From: Lentisalinibacter sediminis
GTDB lineage: Bacteria > Pseudomonadota > Gammaproteobacteria > Steroidobacterales > Woeseiaceae
Assembly: GCF_040706615.1 (NCBI RefSeq)
Contig: NZ_JAPDRF010000004.1
Span: forward strand, 62,001 to 126,000
Direction: 5' to 3'
Length of the DNA: 64,000 nucleotides
Part shown: piece after piece, positions 44,179 to 52,266 of the stretch
Layout: each line of letters opens with the position of its first letter
How positions within the stretch are numbered: the stretch's first letter is position 1
Made by a program: the position numbers and the translations under genes
The notes under the pieces: generated by a model
Database searches by the model: none
What the model saw: only the letters and a program-made list of their open reading frames with translations
What the model was told of the DNA's origin: nothing

Positions 44179-44250
44179 GTCCACCCGCTGACGGGCCCGT
44201 AGCCGAGAGGATCGGCACCCAGTCAGTAAGCGTCGCTGACTGGCGCTTCC
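44179..44250 (-). repeat. Partial inverted copy of the large dispersed repeat
   Basis: On the minus strand it contains GCCAGTCAGCGACGCTTACTG and TCTCGGCTACGGGCCCGTCAG, matching the left part of the copies at 44546 and 47979. With the direct copy 300 bp on, it makes a pair of inverted repeats. Confidence 0.75.
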
Positions 44251-44478
44251 CTTACGCCCCGCTGGGGGGCGAAAGCAGGGAACCGGGCCTCAAGGTCCTC
44301 TCGCCGAGGAGTCGGTGGCCTCAGACCCGATCCACTTCGCCAATCTCGGCTGCCAACCCGTTCGGCCACAATCTGGTGAGCGAACGTCGTGTTGCCCACC
44401 TGACGAGGTCCGAGGAGAGCAACAGCAGGGTTATTCCTGCAGGAGCCCCTGCGATTTCCCTTGCAGTCGTCGCGTTAA

Positions 44479-44521
44479 CATCCTTGCAATTGCGGAATGT
44501 TACTTCCGATTTGCAAGGATG
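44479..44521. repeat. Near-perfect 43-nt hairpin
   Basis: CATCCTTGCAA and TTGCAAGGATG form an 11-bp outer stem and CGGAA/TTCCG an inner stem around TGTTAC. No T run follows, so it is not an ordinary terminator. Confidence 0.8.
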
Positions 44522-44545
44522 CAGGCGGGTCATTAGGCCCGAGTG

Positions 44546-44797
44546 CTCGTGGTGGCGTGAAGGGGCTGCCAGTCAGCAGCGCCGACTGACTGGCGCCAAG
44601 CCTCTCGGCTACGGGCCCGTCAGCGGCTGGGGTGGACTGCTGGGGTCGTCCGGGCCGACTGGAGCCATGACGGCGGGAAGGAGGCCCGGCCGAAGCGAAG
44701 GAGGACAGGACGTCCGACTGAGCGTCCCCAGCGGTCCGCCCCAGCCGATGGCGGGCCAACGCCAGGAGAACCGGATCGGGCCTGAAGGCCCTCCCAC
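44546..44797 (+). repeat. Large dispersed repeat, copy A (about 250 bp)
   Basis: Nearly identical to 47979-48232: CTCGTGGTGGCGTGAAG at the left, then GGCTACGGGC, GGGTCGTCCGGGCCGACTG, GGACAGGACGTCCGACTGAG and a REP-like right end (ATCGGGCCTGAAGGCCC). Confidence 0.85.
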
Positions 44798-44824
44798 ACG
44801 AGTGCCGACGCGGTCCGGGAGCCC

Positions 44825-45610
44825 TCAGTCGTCGAGCGACATGCCGATGTGGTGGTAGCCGCCATCCACGTAGACGATCTCGCCCGTGATGCCCGCGGCC
44901 AGGTCCGAGCACAGAAACGCCGCGGTGTTGCCCACGTCCATGGCCGTGATGTTGCGCTTCAGCGGCGAGACCTGCTCCACGTGTTTCAGCATCTTGCGGA
45001 AGCCGCCGATGCCGGCGGCGGCCAGGGTCTTGATGGGGCCGGCGGAGATGCCGTTCACGCGGATGCCCTTCTCGCCCAGGTCGGCGGCCAGGAAGCGCAC
45101 GTTGGCCTCGAGGCTCGCCTTGGCCAGGCCCATGACGTTGTAGTTCGGCACGGCGCGCACGGCGCCCAGGTAGGTCAGGGTCAGGACCGAGGCGTCGCGG
45201 CCCTCCATCATCGGCAGCGCGGCCTTGGTGAGGCCGGCCAGGCTGTAGCTGGAGATGTCGTGGGCGATCTGGAAGCCCTCGCGGGTAACGCTCTCGAGGT
45301 AGCCGCCGGCGAGCTGGTCGCGGGGGGCGAAGCCGACCGAGTGGACGAGGATGTCGAGCCCGTCCCAGGCCTTGCCGAGTTCGGCGAAGACGTTGTCGAT
45401 CTCGGCGTCCGAGGCGACGTCCAGGGGATAGCAGAGATCGGAGCCCACCTCGGCCGCCATGTCCTCCACCCGTTTCTTCAGCTTGTCGTTCTGGTAGGTG
45501 AACGCGAGCTCGGCGCCTTCCCGATGCATGGCCTGGGCGATGCCCCACGCGATGGAGCGGTTACTGGCGAGCCCGACGATGAGCGCCTTCTTGCCTGCGA
45601 GAAATCCCAT
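44825..45610 (-). CDS. fabI: Enoyl-ACP reductase (NADH), FabI type
   Basis: 261 residues from the ATG at 45610. It reduces trans-2-enoyl-ACP in the last step of each fatty-acid elongation cycle. Conserved features are GLASNRSIAWGIAQAMH (cofactor loop), HSVGFAPRDQL, the Tyr-x6-Tyr-Lys region in LTYLGAVRAVPNYNVMGLAKAS, SAGPIKTLAAAGI and DVGNTAAFLCSDL. Length matches E. coli FabI (262). It is the target of triclosan-type inhibitors in other species. The gene is alone on its strand, with the repeat region downstream and the DUF2254 gene divergent upstream. Confidence 0.97.
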   Translation of the reverse strand: MGFLAGKKALIVGLASNRSIAWGIAQAMHREGAELAFTYQNDKLKKRVEDMAAEVGSDLCYPLDVASDAEIDNVFAELGKAWDGLDILVHSVGFAPRDQLAGGYLESVTREGFQIAHDISSYSLAGLTKAALPMMEGRDASVLTLTYLGAVRAVPNYNVMGLAKASLEANVRFLAADLGEKGIRVNGISAGPIKTLAAAGIGGFRKMLKHVEQVSPLKRNITAMDVGNTAAFLCSDLAAGITGEIVYVDGGYHHIGMSLDD

Positions 45611-45759
45611 AGCATCCCCTCGTGCCCAGCTGACTGTGCCGGCATTGTACCGTCGTTGCTCTATACTACCCAGAGCCTGGCTGTGCACCGGACCGGTGGA
45701 TTCGTGACGCGCATGAAGAGACAGGGAAGCAGCAGCGGCGGCGCAGGACCCGTGCACCG

Positions 45760-47067
45760 GTGATCGCCCGCATCCTCCCCTGGCAGCGCATGGGCTTCTG
45801 GCTGCGCCGGACGCTCCGCAAGGTGTGGGTGCGGGTCGTCGGATTCGCCATCCTCGCCGTGGCATCCGCGGTACTCGCCCGTCTCCTGTCGCCGTTCGTG
45901 CCCGCGGAGCTCGCCCCCCGTCTCGGCGCGGACGCGGTCGGCCAGATCCTCGTCACTCTGGCCTCCTCCATGCTCGCGGTCACGACCTTCTCGCTGTCGA
46001 TCGCCGTCTCGGCCTTCGCCGCGGCCGCGAGCACTGCGACGCCCCGGGCCACGGCGCTGCTGCAGGAAGATCACACCACCCAGAACGTGCTGGCCACTTT
46101 CCTCGGCGCGTTCCTGTTCAGCCTGCTGGGACTGATCGGTCTGCGGGCGAATGTCTATGACGATTCCGGCACGGTCATCCTGTTTCTGTTTACCGTGCTG
46201 GTGGTCGCGCTCGTGATCGTCGCGCTGATCCACTGGATCGGCCACCTGATGAGCTTCGGCCGCATGCACGACACGCTGGATCGCGTGGAGGCGGCGGCCA
46301 GCGACGCCTTCGAACGCCGGGTCGAGCGCCCCTATCTCGGCGCCAATCCCATGCCGCAGACCCTGCCGCAGCGCCTCACGGCCGTCGCGTCGCAGCACAC
46401 GGGGTACGTGCAGTACCTCGACGTGCAGGCGCTGCAAGAGTGCGCGGCGGAGCTCGATGCCCGCATCTACGTTACCGCATTGCCCGGCAGCTTCGTGCAT
46501 CTGGCGGCACCGCTGGTCCGCGTGACGGCGAGCGACCTCGATCCGGAAAGCGAAGAGCGGATCCGCAGCGCTTTCTCGATCGGCCGCGACCGCACCTTCG
46601 AGGAGGATCCGCGCTTCGGTCTCATCGTCCTCTCGGAGATCGCCTCGCGCGCCCTCTCGCCCGCGGTGAACGATCCGGGCACGGCCATCTCCGTCATCGG
46701 CCGACTCGTCGCCATCCTCTCCCGCTGGCAGCCGGCGGAAGATGCCGAGGTGCTTTATCCGCACGTCTTCGTGGAACCGATCACGCCGGAAGACGTTCTG
46801 GAGGATGCCTTCCGTCCGATCGCGAGGGACGGCGCGGGCCTGATCGAGGTCCAGCTACGGCTGCAGGCCGCGTTTCGCGCGCTGCGGGATACGGGCACGC
46901 CGAATCTGGCGGACGCGGTGGTCGCGGCTTCCCGCGCGGCACTGGATCGGGCCCGGGCGGCGGGGCTCCGGCCGGCCGAACTCGCCACGCTGGAGGAAGC
47001 CGCGATCGGGGACAGCGCAACAGGCGCTGCCGCCGGAACGGCCGGGCCCGGAGAGGCACAACGTTGA
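45760..47067 (+). CDS. DUF2254 family membrane protein
   Basis: 435 residues from a GTG at 45760. Two pairs of membrane segments in the first 160 residues (VVGFAILAVASAVLARLL; ILVTLASSMLAVTTFSLSIAVSAFAA; TFLGAFLFSLLGLIGL; VILFLFTVLVVALVIVALI) are followed by a soluble region with FEEDPRFGLIVLSEIASRALSPAVNDPGTA, the DUF2254 hallmark. Function of the family is not established. It overlaps the following ion-channel gene by 4 nt (TTGA), so the two products are probably made together and may cooperate at the inner membrane. Confidence 0.88.
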   Translation: MIARILPWQRMGFWLRRTLRKVWVRVVGFAILAVASAVLARLLSPFVPAELAPRLGADAVGQILVTLASSMLAVTTFSLSIAVSAFAAAASTATPRATALLQEDHTTQNVLATFLGAFLFSLLGLIGLRANVYDDSGTVILFLFTVLVVALVIVALIHWIGHLMSFGRMHDTLDRVEAAASDAFERRVERPYLGANPMPQTLPQRLTAVASQHTGYVQYLDVQALQECAAELDARIYVTALPGSFVHLAAPLVRVTASDLDPESEERIRSAFSIGRDRTFEEDPRFGLIVLSEIASRALSPAVNDPGTAISVIGRLVAILSRWQPAEDAEVLYPHVFVEPITPEDVLEDAFRPIARDGAGLIEVQLRLQAAFRALRDTGTPNLADAVVAASRAALDRARAAGLRPAELATLEEAAIGDSATGAAAGTAGPGEAQR

Positions 47068-47843
47068 TTGAGAAACTCCACCGCAAGATCCGGCTGCTCT
47101 ACACCGGCCGCAGCCGCAATGCGCGGCGCTTCCGCTACGGGCTGATCGCGTTCGACGCCCTCACCATCGGCTACTTCATCCTGACCGCGGCAGCGACGCC
47201 CACGCCGCTGCTGCGCGGCATCAGCACCGTACTCGGCGTGCTGATACTCGCGGACCTCGCGGCGCGCCTCTGGATCTCGACCAACCGGCGCAAGGAACTG
47301 CTGCGGATCTACACCCTCGCGGACATCATCGTGGTGGCGGCGTTGCTGCTGGCACCGCTCTTCACCGAAGAGCTGGCTTTTCTCCGCGTATTGCGCGGTC
47401 TGCGGCTGATCCACGCCTATCACCTGATCCGCGATCTGAGACGCGAGAGCCGTTTCTTCCGGCTGCACGAGGACTCGGTCCTGGCCGCCGTGAACCTCTT
47501 CGTGTTCCTGTTCGTGACGACTTCCTTCGTATTCGTGTTCGCCTTCGAGGACCGAACCGGCGCCGCCGCCTACATCGACGCGCTCTACTTCACTGTGGCG
47601 ACGCTGACGACGACCGGCTTCGGCGACATCACCATGACGACGCCGGGTGGCAAACTGCTGGCGGTGTTCATCATGGTGGTGGGCGTCGCGCTGTTCTTCC
47701 AGCTCGCGCGTGCGATCGTCCAACCCTCGAAGGTGCACTACAAGTGTCCCGGATGCGGACTGACGCGCCACGACCCGGACGCCATCCACTGCAAGCACTG
47801 CGGCGAGTCGCTGAAGATCGAGACCGAAGGCGGCGAGGGGTAG
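47064..47843 (+). CDS. Voltage-gated-like potassium channel with C-terminal zinc ribbon
   Basis: 259 residues from a TTG at 47064, with GGAGAGG 7 nt upstream. Six hydrophobic segments fit the S1-S6 plan; an S4-like segment holds spaced Arg residues (FLRVLRGLRLIHAYHLIRDLRR, 107-127 region). The pore loop carries the selectivity filter TTTGFGDI (182-189), with Phe in place of the usual Tyr. After S6 the protein ends in a small zinc ribbon with Cys228, Cys231, Cys243 and Cys246 (CPGCG, CKHCG) rather than a cyclic-nucleotide or RCK domain. Translation is coupled to the DUF2254 gene. The TAG stop (47841-47843) lies in a REP-like repeat. Confidence 0.9.
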   Translation: MIEKLHRKIRLLYTGRSRNARRFRYGLIAFDALTIGYFILTAAATPTPLLRGISTVLGVLILADLAARLWISTNRRKELLRIYTLADIIVVAALLLAPLFTEELAFLRVLRGLRLIHAYHLIRDLRRESRFFRLHEDSVLAAVNLFVFLFVTTSFVFVFAFEDRTGAAAYIDALYFTVATLTTTGFGDITMTTPGGKLLAVFIMVVGVALFFQLARAIVQPSKVHYKCPGCGLTRHDPDAIHCKHCGESLKIETEGGEG

Positions 47844-47889
47844 GAGGGCCTTCAGGCCCGATCCGCTGTGGGCGGGCCTTCAGGCCCGG
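47840..47889. repeat. REP-like repeats after the ion-channel gene
   Basis: GTAGGAGGGCCTTCAGGCCCGAT, whose TAG is the stop codon of the channel gene, is followed by a shortened unit GGCGGGCCTTCAGGCCCGG. Confidence 0.85.
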
Positions 47890-48227
47890 TTCCCTTCTTT
47901 TGTGGCCGCCCTGCGGAGGTATCCATCTTGCTCCCGACAAAAGGTCGCGTCGATGGATACCCCCGCATGACGGCCGCCTCGTGGTGGCGTGAAGTGATTG
48001 CCAGTCAGTGACGGTTACTGACAGCTGCCAAACCTTCCGGCTACGGGCACGTCAGCGGCTGGGGCGGGCTGCGGGGGTCGTCCGGGCCGACTGTAGCCAG
48101 GACGGCGGGAAGGAGGCCTGGCCGAAGCGAAGGAGGACAGGACGTCCGACTGAGCGTCCCCCGGAGCCCGCCCCAGTCGATGACGGGCCAACGCCAACAG
48201 AAAGCCGAATCGGGCCTGAAGGCCCTC
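47844..48227. other. 384-bp non-coding stretch of repeats between convergent genes
   Basis: Holds the end of the REP-like cluster, then TATCCATC and, inverted, GATGGATA arms (about 47919-47960), and copy B of the large repeat. No credible gene; short ORFs are repeat-derived. Confidence 0.75.
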
Positions 48228-48232
48228 CTACG
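47979..48232 (+). repeat. Large dispersed repeat, copy B (about 250 bp)
   Basis: Same order of blocks as copy A at 44546, with scattered differences. The REP-like end (48209-48232) provides the TAG stop (48228-48230) of the convergent symporter gene. Confidence 0.85.
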
Positions 48233-49523
48233 TTCTTTCGATGGCGATGTTCGTCTCCTCGCCTTCGAGCCGCGCGATTATCGTCGCGCAGCAGGCATCC
48301 CCGAAGACGTTTACTGCCGTGCGGGCCATGTCGAGGATGCGGTCGAAGACGAACAGCACGCCGATGGCCTCCAGCGGCAGCCCAATGGTCTGCAGGATGA
48401 TGGCGATCGCCACCAGCGAGGCCTGGGGCACGCCGGCGACGCCGATGGAGGTCACCAGCGCCGTGAGCACGATGATGAACTGCACGCCGAGGGTGATCTC
48501 CAGCCCGTAGGCCTGGGCGATGAACATGGCGGCGACGCATTCGTACAGCGCCGTGCCGTTCATGTTGACGGTGGCGCCGAGCGGCAGCACGAAGCTCGCG
48601 ATCTTCTTCGAGACGCCCACGTTGTCCTCCACGCACTCCATGGTCACCGGCAGGGTGGCGGAGGACGAGGCGGTGGAGAAGGCGGTCAGCAGTGCCGGCG
48701 CCGTGCCGTTGAACATGGCCGCCGGCCGCACCCGCGCGATGTAGCGCAGGAACAGGGGCAGGGTCAGGAAGGTGTGGATGGCGAGCGCGCCGGCGACGAT
48801 GAACGCGTACTTCGTGAGGATGGTCAGGAAGTCCGCCACCTCGCTGAAGTCGAGGCTCGCGATGACGCCCGCGATGAGCCCGAACACGCCGATGGGGGCG
48901 AAGCGCATGATGAGGTCGGTCATGCGCATCATGACCTCGAAGACCGCCTCCCAGAACCGGTAGAGCGTGCCGGCGTAGGCGTCGTCCAGGCGGGTCATGA
49001 AGTAACCGAACAGCAGGCTGAAGAAGATCAGCCCGAGCATCTCGCCGTTCGCCGCGGCGGCGATGATGTTGGGCGGGATCATGCGGATGAAAATCTCGAC
49101 GATGTCGCTGGCGTCGCGGCCGCCGACCCGGTCCTCCACGTCCTCGGTGCTCGCCTCCAGCGCCAGCAGCTGCTTCGCGGGCTCGCCGTTGTAGATGCCC
49201 GGCTGGAAGATGTTGACCAGGACCAGCCCGACCAGGATGGCGGCAAGCCCCGTGGTGGCGTAGAACAGCAGCGTGCGCGCGCCCAGGCGGCCGATGGCGC
49301 TGCCCTTGCCCATGCCGGCCACGCCCACGATGATGGACGAGGTGATCAGGGGCACGATCAGCATCTTCAGCGCGTTGACGAACAGGTCGCCGATGAAGCC
49401 GTAGCCGGCGGTGAGGAAGCCGCGGCCTGGCGACTCCGCCGGCAGCAGGCCGGTGGAGATGCCCGCGATCAGCGCCAGGAAGATGGCGATGGCGATCTGC
49501 CAGTGGAGCTTCAATCTCAACAC
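48228..49523 (-). CDS. Dicarboxylate/amino acid:cation symporter (DAACS family)
   Basis: 431 residues from a GTG at 49523. Family motifs: AFSTASSSATLPVTM (serine-rich reentrant loop HP1), ATVNMNGTALYE (TM7 sodium site), GVAGVPQASLVAIAIIL (HP2) and DRILDMARTAVNVFGD (TM8 substrate site). It takes up glutamate, aspartate or C4-dicarboxylates with sodium or protons. The Arg in MARTAVN at the TM8 position is typical of acidic amino acid carriers. The stop codon lies in the REP-like end of the large repeat. Single gene between convergent repeats. Confidence 0.93.
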   Translation of the reverse strand: MLRLKLHWQIAIAIFLALIAGISTGLLPAESPGRGFLTAGYGFIGDLFVNALKMLIVPLITSSIIVGVAGMGKGSAIGRLGARTLLFYATTGLAAILVGLVLVNIFQPGIYNGEPAKQLLALEASTEDVEDRVGGRDASDIVEIFIRMIPPNIIAAAANGEMLGLIFFSLLFGYFMTRLDDAYAGTLYRFWEAVFEVMMRMTDLIMRFAPIGVFGLIAGVIASLDFSEVADFLTILTKYAFIVAGALAIHTFLTLPLFLRYIARVRPAAMFNGTAPALLTAFSTASSSATLPVTMECVEDNVGVSKKIASFVLPLGATVNMNGTALYECVAAMFIAQAYGLEITLGVQFIIVLTALVTSIGVAGVPQASLVAIAIILQTIGLPLEAIGVLFVFDRILDMARTAVNVFGDACCATIIARLEGEETNIAIERT

Positions 49524-49556
49524 GTTGCCCCCCCGCGGGTTGTTTTCTTATTGGCA

Positions 49557-49664
49557 GGTCGGGCCTGAAGGCCCTCCTACGTGATTAGAAATGTAGGAGG
49601 GGCTTTAGCCCCGATCAGCTCTAACAAACGCAGGCGCCGGTCGGGCCTGAAGGCCCTCCTACAT
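49557..49664. repeat. Cluster of three REP-like units
   Basis: GTCGGGCCTGAAGGCCC then TCCTAC, next ATGTAGGAGGGGCTTTAGCCC, then again TCGGGCCTGAAGGCCC with TCCTACAT. The last unit touches the ppiD stop codon (49664-49666). Confidence 0.85.
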
Positions 49665-51559
49665 TAAAATCTGTCGTCGAACGGTGCCGCCGTGCCGCGC
49701 ACGATCTCCGCCTCTTCGACCAGCTGGTCGATGAACGCGCTCAGGTCCGAGATGCCGGCCTGGCGGGCCAGGCCCTGGCGGGCCTGTTCGCGCTGCTCCG
49801 GCGGGATGGTCTCGGGCCGGCCCGGCGATACGTCGGTCAGGCGGTAGAGCACGTAGCCGCCGTCGGCGGTGGCGACGCTGCCGACCTTCGCGCCGCTGGC
49901 CGGCATCTCCGCGGAGAACACGGCGGCGACCAGTGCCTGGGGCAGGTCCTGCGCGTTGCGGTTGATCTGGCGGTCGGCGACGGCCTCGGCCTCCATCTCG
50001 GCGGCCGCTTCCTCCAGCGGCATGCCGCCTTCGACGTTCGCGCGCAGCTCCTCGAGCTTCGCCCGCGCCATGACGGCGGCCGCCTCGCGGCGGGCGCGGC
50101 GCTCGACCTCGTCGCGCACGTCGGCCAGCGGCTGACGGGAGGCTTCCCGGTGCTCGGTCACCTGCACCACCATGACCCGGTCTTCGGCCAGGTTCAGAAG
50201 GTCGCTGGTGGCGCCTTCCGGCACGGCATTCTCGCCGAACAGGGTGTCCAGCAGCAGCGGCGCAGGCCCGAGCTCGGCGCTGCCGCTGCGGCTGTAGTCC
50301 TCGGCCGTGCTCACCTGCATGTCCAGCGCCGCCGCCGCCTCGTCCAGGTCCGGCGTGTCGAAGAGCTGGTCGGCGAGCGCGTTGCTGAGTTCGAGATACT
50401 GCTCGCCGATGCGCTCGGCCCGATAGGCGGCCACGAGTTCGTCCCGAACCTCGTCGAGGGTCGGCGAGCCGCCGCCGCGCACGCCGTCCAGGCGCAGCAC
50501 GTGGAAGCCGAATTCGCTCTCGACCGGACCGCGGATCTCGCCCTCCTGCATGTCGAAGACGGCCTCTTCCACCGACTCGACGAACTGGCCCCGGGCCACC
50601 CAGCCGAGGTCGCCGCCCTGCTCCGCACTCAGCGTATCGTCGGAGTACTCGGCCGCCAGCGCGGCGAAGTCCTCGCCGGCCTTCGCCCGCTCGGTCAGCT
50701 CCGCGGCCAGCGCGCGGGCCTCGTCCTCGCTGCGCTCGTCGGTGGTGAGGAGGATGTGGCTGGGGTTACGTTCCTGGTCCCGGGTGTAGGAGTCCTTCAC
50801 GTCGTCGAAGTAGGCGGCGAGCTCCTCCTCGGAGGGCGTGATGCGCTCGGCGATGGTATCCCGGGAGATCTCGATGTAGTCGAAGGTGACGCTGGCCGGG
50901 GTCTGGAACAGCTCCGGGTGGCTGTCGTAGTAGGCCTGCAGTTCCTCGTCGCCGATCTCGACGGCGTCCATGTAGTCCTCGATGCCGAATTCGAGGTAGC
51001 TGATGGTGCGGGTCTCGCGATCGAGCTCGATGTAGCGGCGCAGCTCCGAGGGCGTGGAGAAGGCGGTGGCCTCCACGGCGCTCTGCAGCTGGTCGATCTG
51101 CAGCGCGCGGCGCTGGTCGGCCTCGAAGCCGGCCGGCACGATGCCGCGGCTGGCGAGCAGCCCGCGGTAGAGCTCGAAGGAGAACCGGCCGTTCTCCTGG
51201 AAGGCCGGGATCTCGCGGATGGACTGCTGGACGGCGGCGTCGCTGACCCGGTAGCCCTGCTCGCGCAGGTACTGGGTGAGGAGCGTGGAGCGGATGACGC
51301 CCTCGTAGGCGGCCTGGCGGAGCTGGTCCTCGAGCACCGGCGGGATCTCGTCCAGCTGCTCGCGGATGCGGGCCGCCTGATTCTGGTAGGCCACGCGGAT
51401 CTGCTGCGGCGGAATCTCCTGGCCGTTGACCTTCACCGCGAACCCGCCCTGTGCCATGCCGCCGTAGTTGTAGCCGACGAATATGAACGGGATGCACAGG
51501 AGGGCCAGGACGACGAGCGCCATCGGACCGGTGATCTTCTGTCTGATGTTCTGGAGCAT
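49664..51559 (-). CDS. ppiD: Periplasmic folding chaperone PpiD (parvulin/SurA-like)
   Basis: 631 residues, inner-membrane anchored by one N-terminal helix (about 13-32: MALVVLALLCIPFIFVGY). The SurA_N-like region follows, with KVNGQEIPPQQIRVAY. A parvulin-like PPIase domain (about 265-365) has HILLTTDERSEDEARA, FAALAAEYSDDTLSAEQGGDLGW and PVESEFGFHVLRLDGV. A further C-terminal region is typical of PpiD. It helps newly translocated proteins fold near the Sec translocon. Location just after hupB and the tRNA genes matches other gammaproteobacteria. Very acidic overall. Confidence 0.92.
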   Translation of the reverse strand: MLQNIRQKITGPMALVVLALLCIPFIFVGYNYGGMAQGGFAVKVNGQEIPPQQIRVAYQNQAARIREQLDEIPPVLEDQLRQAAYEGVIRSTLLTQYLREQGYRVSDAAVQQSIREIPAFQENGRFSFELYRGLLASRGIVPAGFEADQRRALQIDQLQSAVEATAFSTPSELRRYIELDRETRTISYLEFGIEDYMDAVEIGDEELQAYYDSHPELFQTPASVTFDYIEISRDTIAERITPSEEELAAYFDDVKDSYTRDQERNPSHILLTTDERSEDEARALAAELTERAKAGEDFAALAAEYSDDTLSAEQGGDLGWVARGQFVESVEEAVFDMQEGEIRGPVESEFGFHVLRLDGVRGGGSPTLDEVRDELVAAYRAERIGEQYLELSNALADQLFDTPDLDEAAAALDMQVSTAEDYSRSGSAELGPAPLLLDTLFGENAVPEGATSDLLNLAEDRVMVVQVTEHREASRQPLADVRDEVERRARREAAAVMARAKLEELRANVEGGMPLEEAAAEMEAEAVADRQINRNAQDLPQALVAAVFSAEMPASGAKVGSVATADGGYVLYRLTDVSPGRPETIPPEQREQARQGLARQAGISDLSAFIDQLVEEAEIVRGTAAPFDDRF

Positions 51560-51591
51560 GGCGTGAACTCTAAAGCGCTACCCTCATAAAC

Positions 51592-51617
51592 GAAGGGCCT
51601 CCGCGTGGAGGCCCTTC
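51592..51617 (-). terminator. Stem-loop terminator after tRNA-Asp
   Basis: A perfect 11-bp stem GAAGGGCCTCC/GGAGGCCCTTC with a 4-nt loop lies just 3' of the tRNA pair. The T run is short on the minus strand (CGTTT) and T-rich on the plus strand, so the direction is set by context. Confidence 0.65.
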
Positions 51618-51623
51618 TTCTTA

Positions 51624-51700
51624 TGGCGGAGTGGACGGGACTCGAACCCGCGACCCCCGGCGTGACAGGCCGGTATTCTAACCAGCTGAACTACCACTCC
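51624..51700 (-). tRNA. tRNA-Asp (anticodon GTC)
   Basis: 77-nt cloverleaf: acceptor GGAGTGG/CCACTCC, encoded CCA, anticodon arm CCGGC-CTGTCAC-GCCGG with anticodon GTC, T arm GGTTCGAGTCC. Follows tRNA-Val by 5 nt, so both are probably one transcript. Confidence 0.97.
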
Positions 51701-51705
51701 ATTGC

Positions 51706-51781
51706 TGGTGGGTGCTGAGGGGATCGAACCCCCGACCTTCGCCTTGTAAGGGCGACGCTCTCCCAGCTGAGCTAAGCACCC
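51706..51781 (-). tRNA. tRNA-Val (anticodon TAC)
   Basis: 76-nt cloverleaf: acceptor GGGTGCT/AGCACCC, encoded CCA, anticodon arm CGCCC-TTACAAG-GGCGA-like stem with anticodon TAC, T arm GGTTCGATCC. Confidence 0.97.
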
Positions 51782-51862
51782 GGGCGTTCCGACGGTTCGA
51801 TCAGGCGGTCTTTCGACCTCCCTGCAGCACGACACCGGGCGAGCCCGGTGCCGAAAGGCCGG

Positions 51863-52135
51863 CTAGTTTACGGCATCCTTCAGGCCTTTGCCAGCCTTGA
51901 ATCCGGGCACATTGCTGGCGCTGATTTGGATGCTCTCACCCGTGCGCGGGTTGCGCCCGGTACGTGCAGCGCGGTGCTTCACCGAGAAGGTTCCGAAGCC
52001 TACCAGCGAGACAGTGTTGCCCTGCTTCAGGGCACCGGTGATGCTGTCCAGGACAGCGTCCACGGCACGCGTCGCATCCGCCTTGGACAGGTCGGCTGAA
52101 TCGGCAACGGCTTCGATCAGTTCAGCTTTGTTCAT
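51863..52135 (-). CDS. hupB: DNA-binding protein HU-beta
   Basis: 90 residues, the standard HU length. MNKAELIEAVADSADLSKADATRAVDAVL forms the helical dimer part; VSLVGFGTFSVKHRAARTGRNPRTGE contains the DNA-minor-groove arm with the conserved RNPRTGE; the end reads FKAGKGLKDAVN. It compacts and bends DNA as a dimer. The lon gene lies 131 bp upstream, the usual lon-hupB-ppiD order. A perfect GC-rich inverted repeat (CACCGGGC/GCCCGGTG, 51833-51850) lies beyond its stop and may help end transcription. Confidence 0.97.
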   Translation of the reverse strand: MNKAELIEAVADSADLSKADATRAVDAVLDSITGALKQGNTVSLVGFGTFSVKHRAARTGRNPRTGESIQISASNVPGFKAGKGLKDAVN

Positions 52136-52266
52136 TACTCACCCTCGAATGACTTCCTCAAGAAATTTCAGGCACGGACAGCCCGCGACCCCCCTGTTTC
52201 AGAGGGCAGACTACTCCTAAAGCGCCCATGACTGCAATTGCGGCACCGCGCAACGCATCGGCCCGA

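Larger units (their letters stand above)
44151..44824. other. 674-bp non-coding stretch made of repeats
   Basis: No credible gene. It holds a partial inverted copy of the large repeat (44179-44250), a 43-nt hairpin (44479-44521), one full copy of the 250-bp repeat (44546-44797) with a REP-like end, and short ORFs that are only repeat-derived. Confidence 0.75.

Noticed and set aside
44470..44530. Integron attC site suggested by the hairpin and GTTAAC
   Set aside because: The conserved RYYYAAC and GTTRRRY core sites are not both present, and no integrase or cassette genes are near.
44475..45548. Minus-strand ORF of 357 codons spanning the repeat region and fabI
   Set aside because: A frame-shadow of fabI joined to the large repeat; the segment resembling 48015-48197 reflects the DNA repeat, not a protein family.
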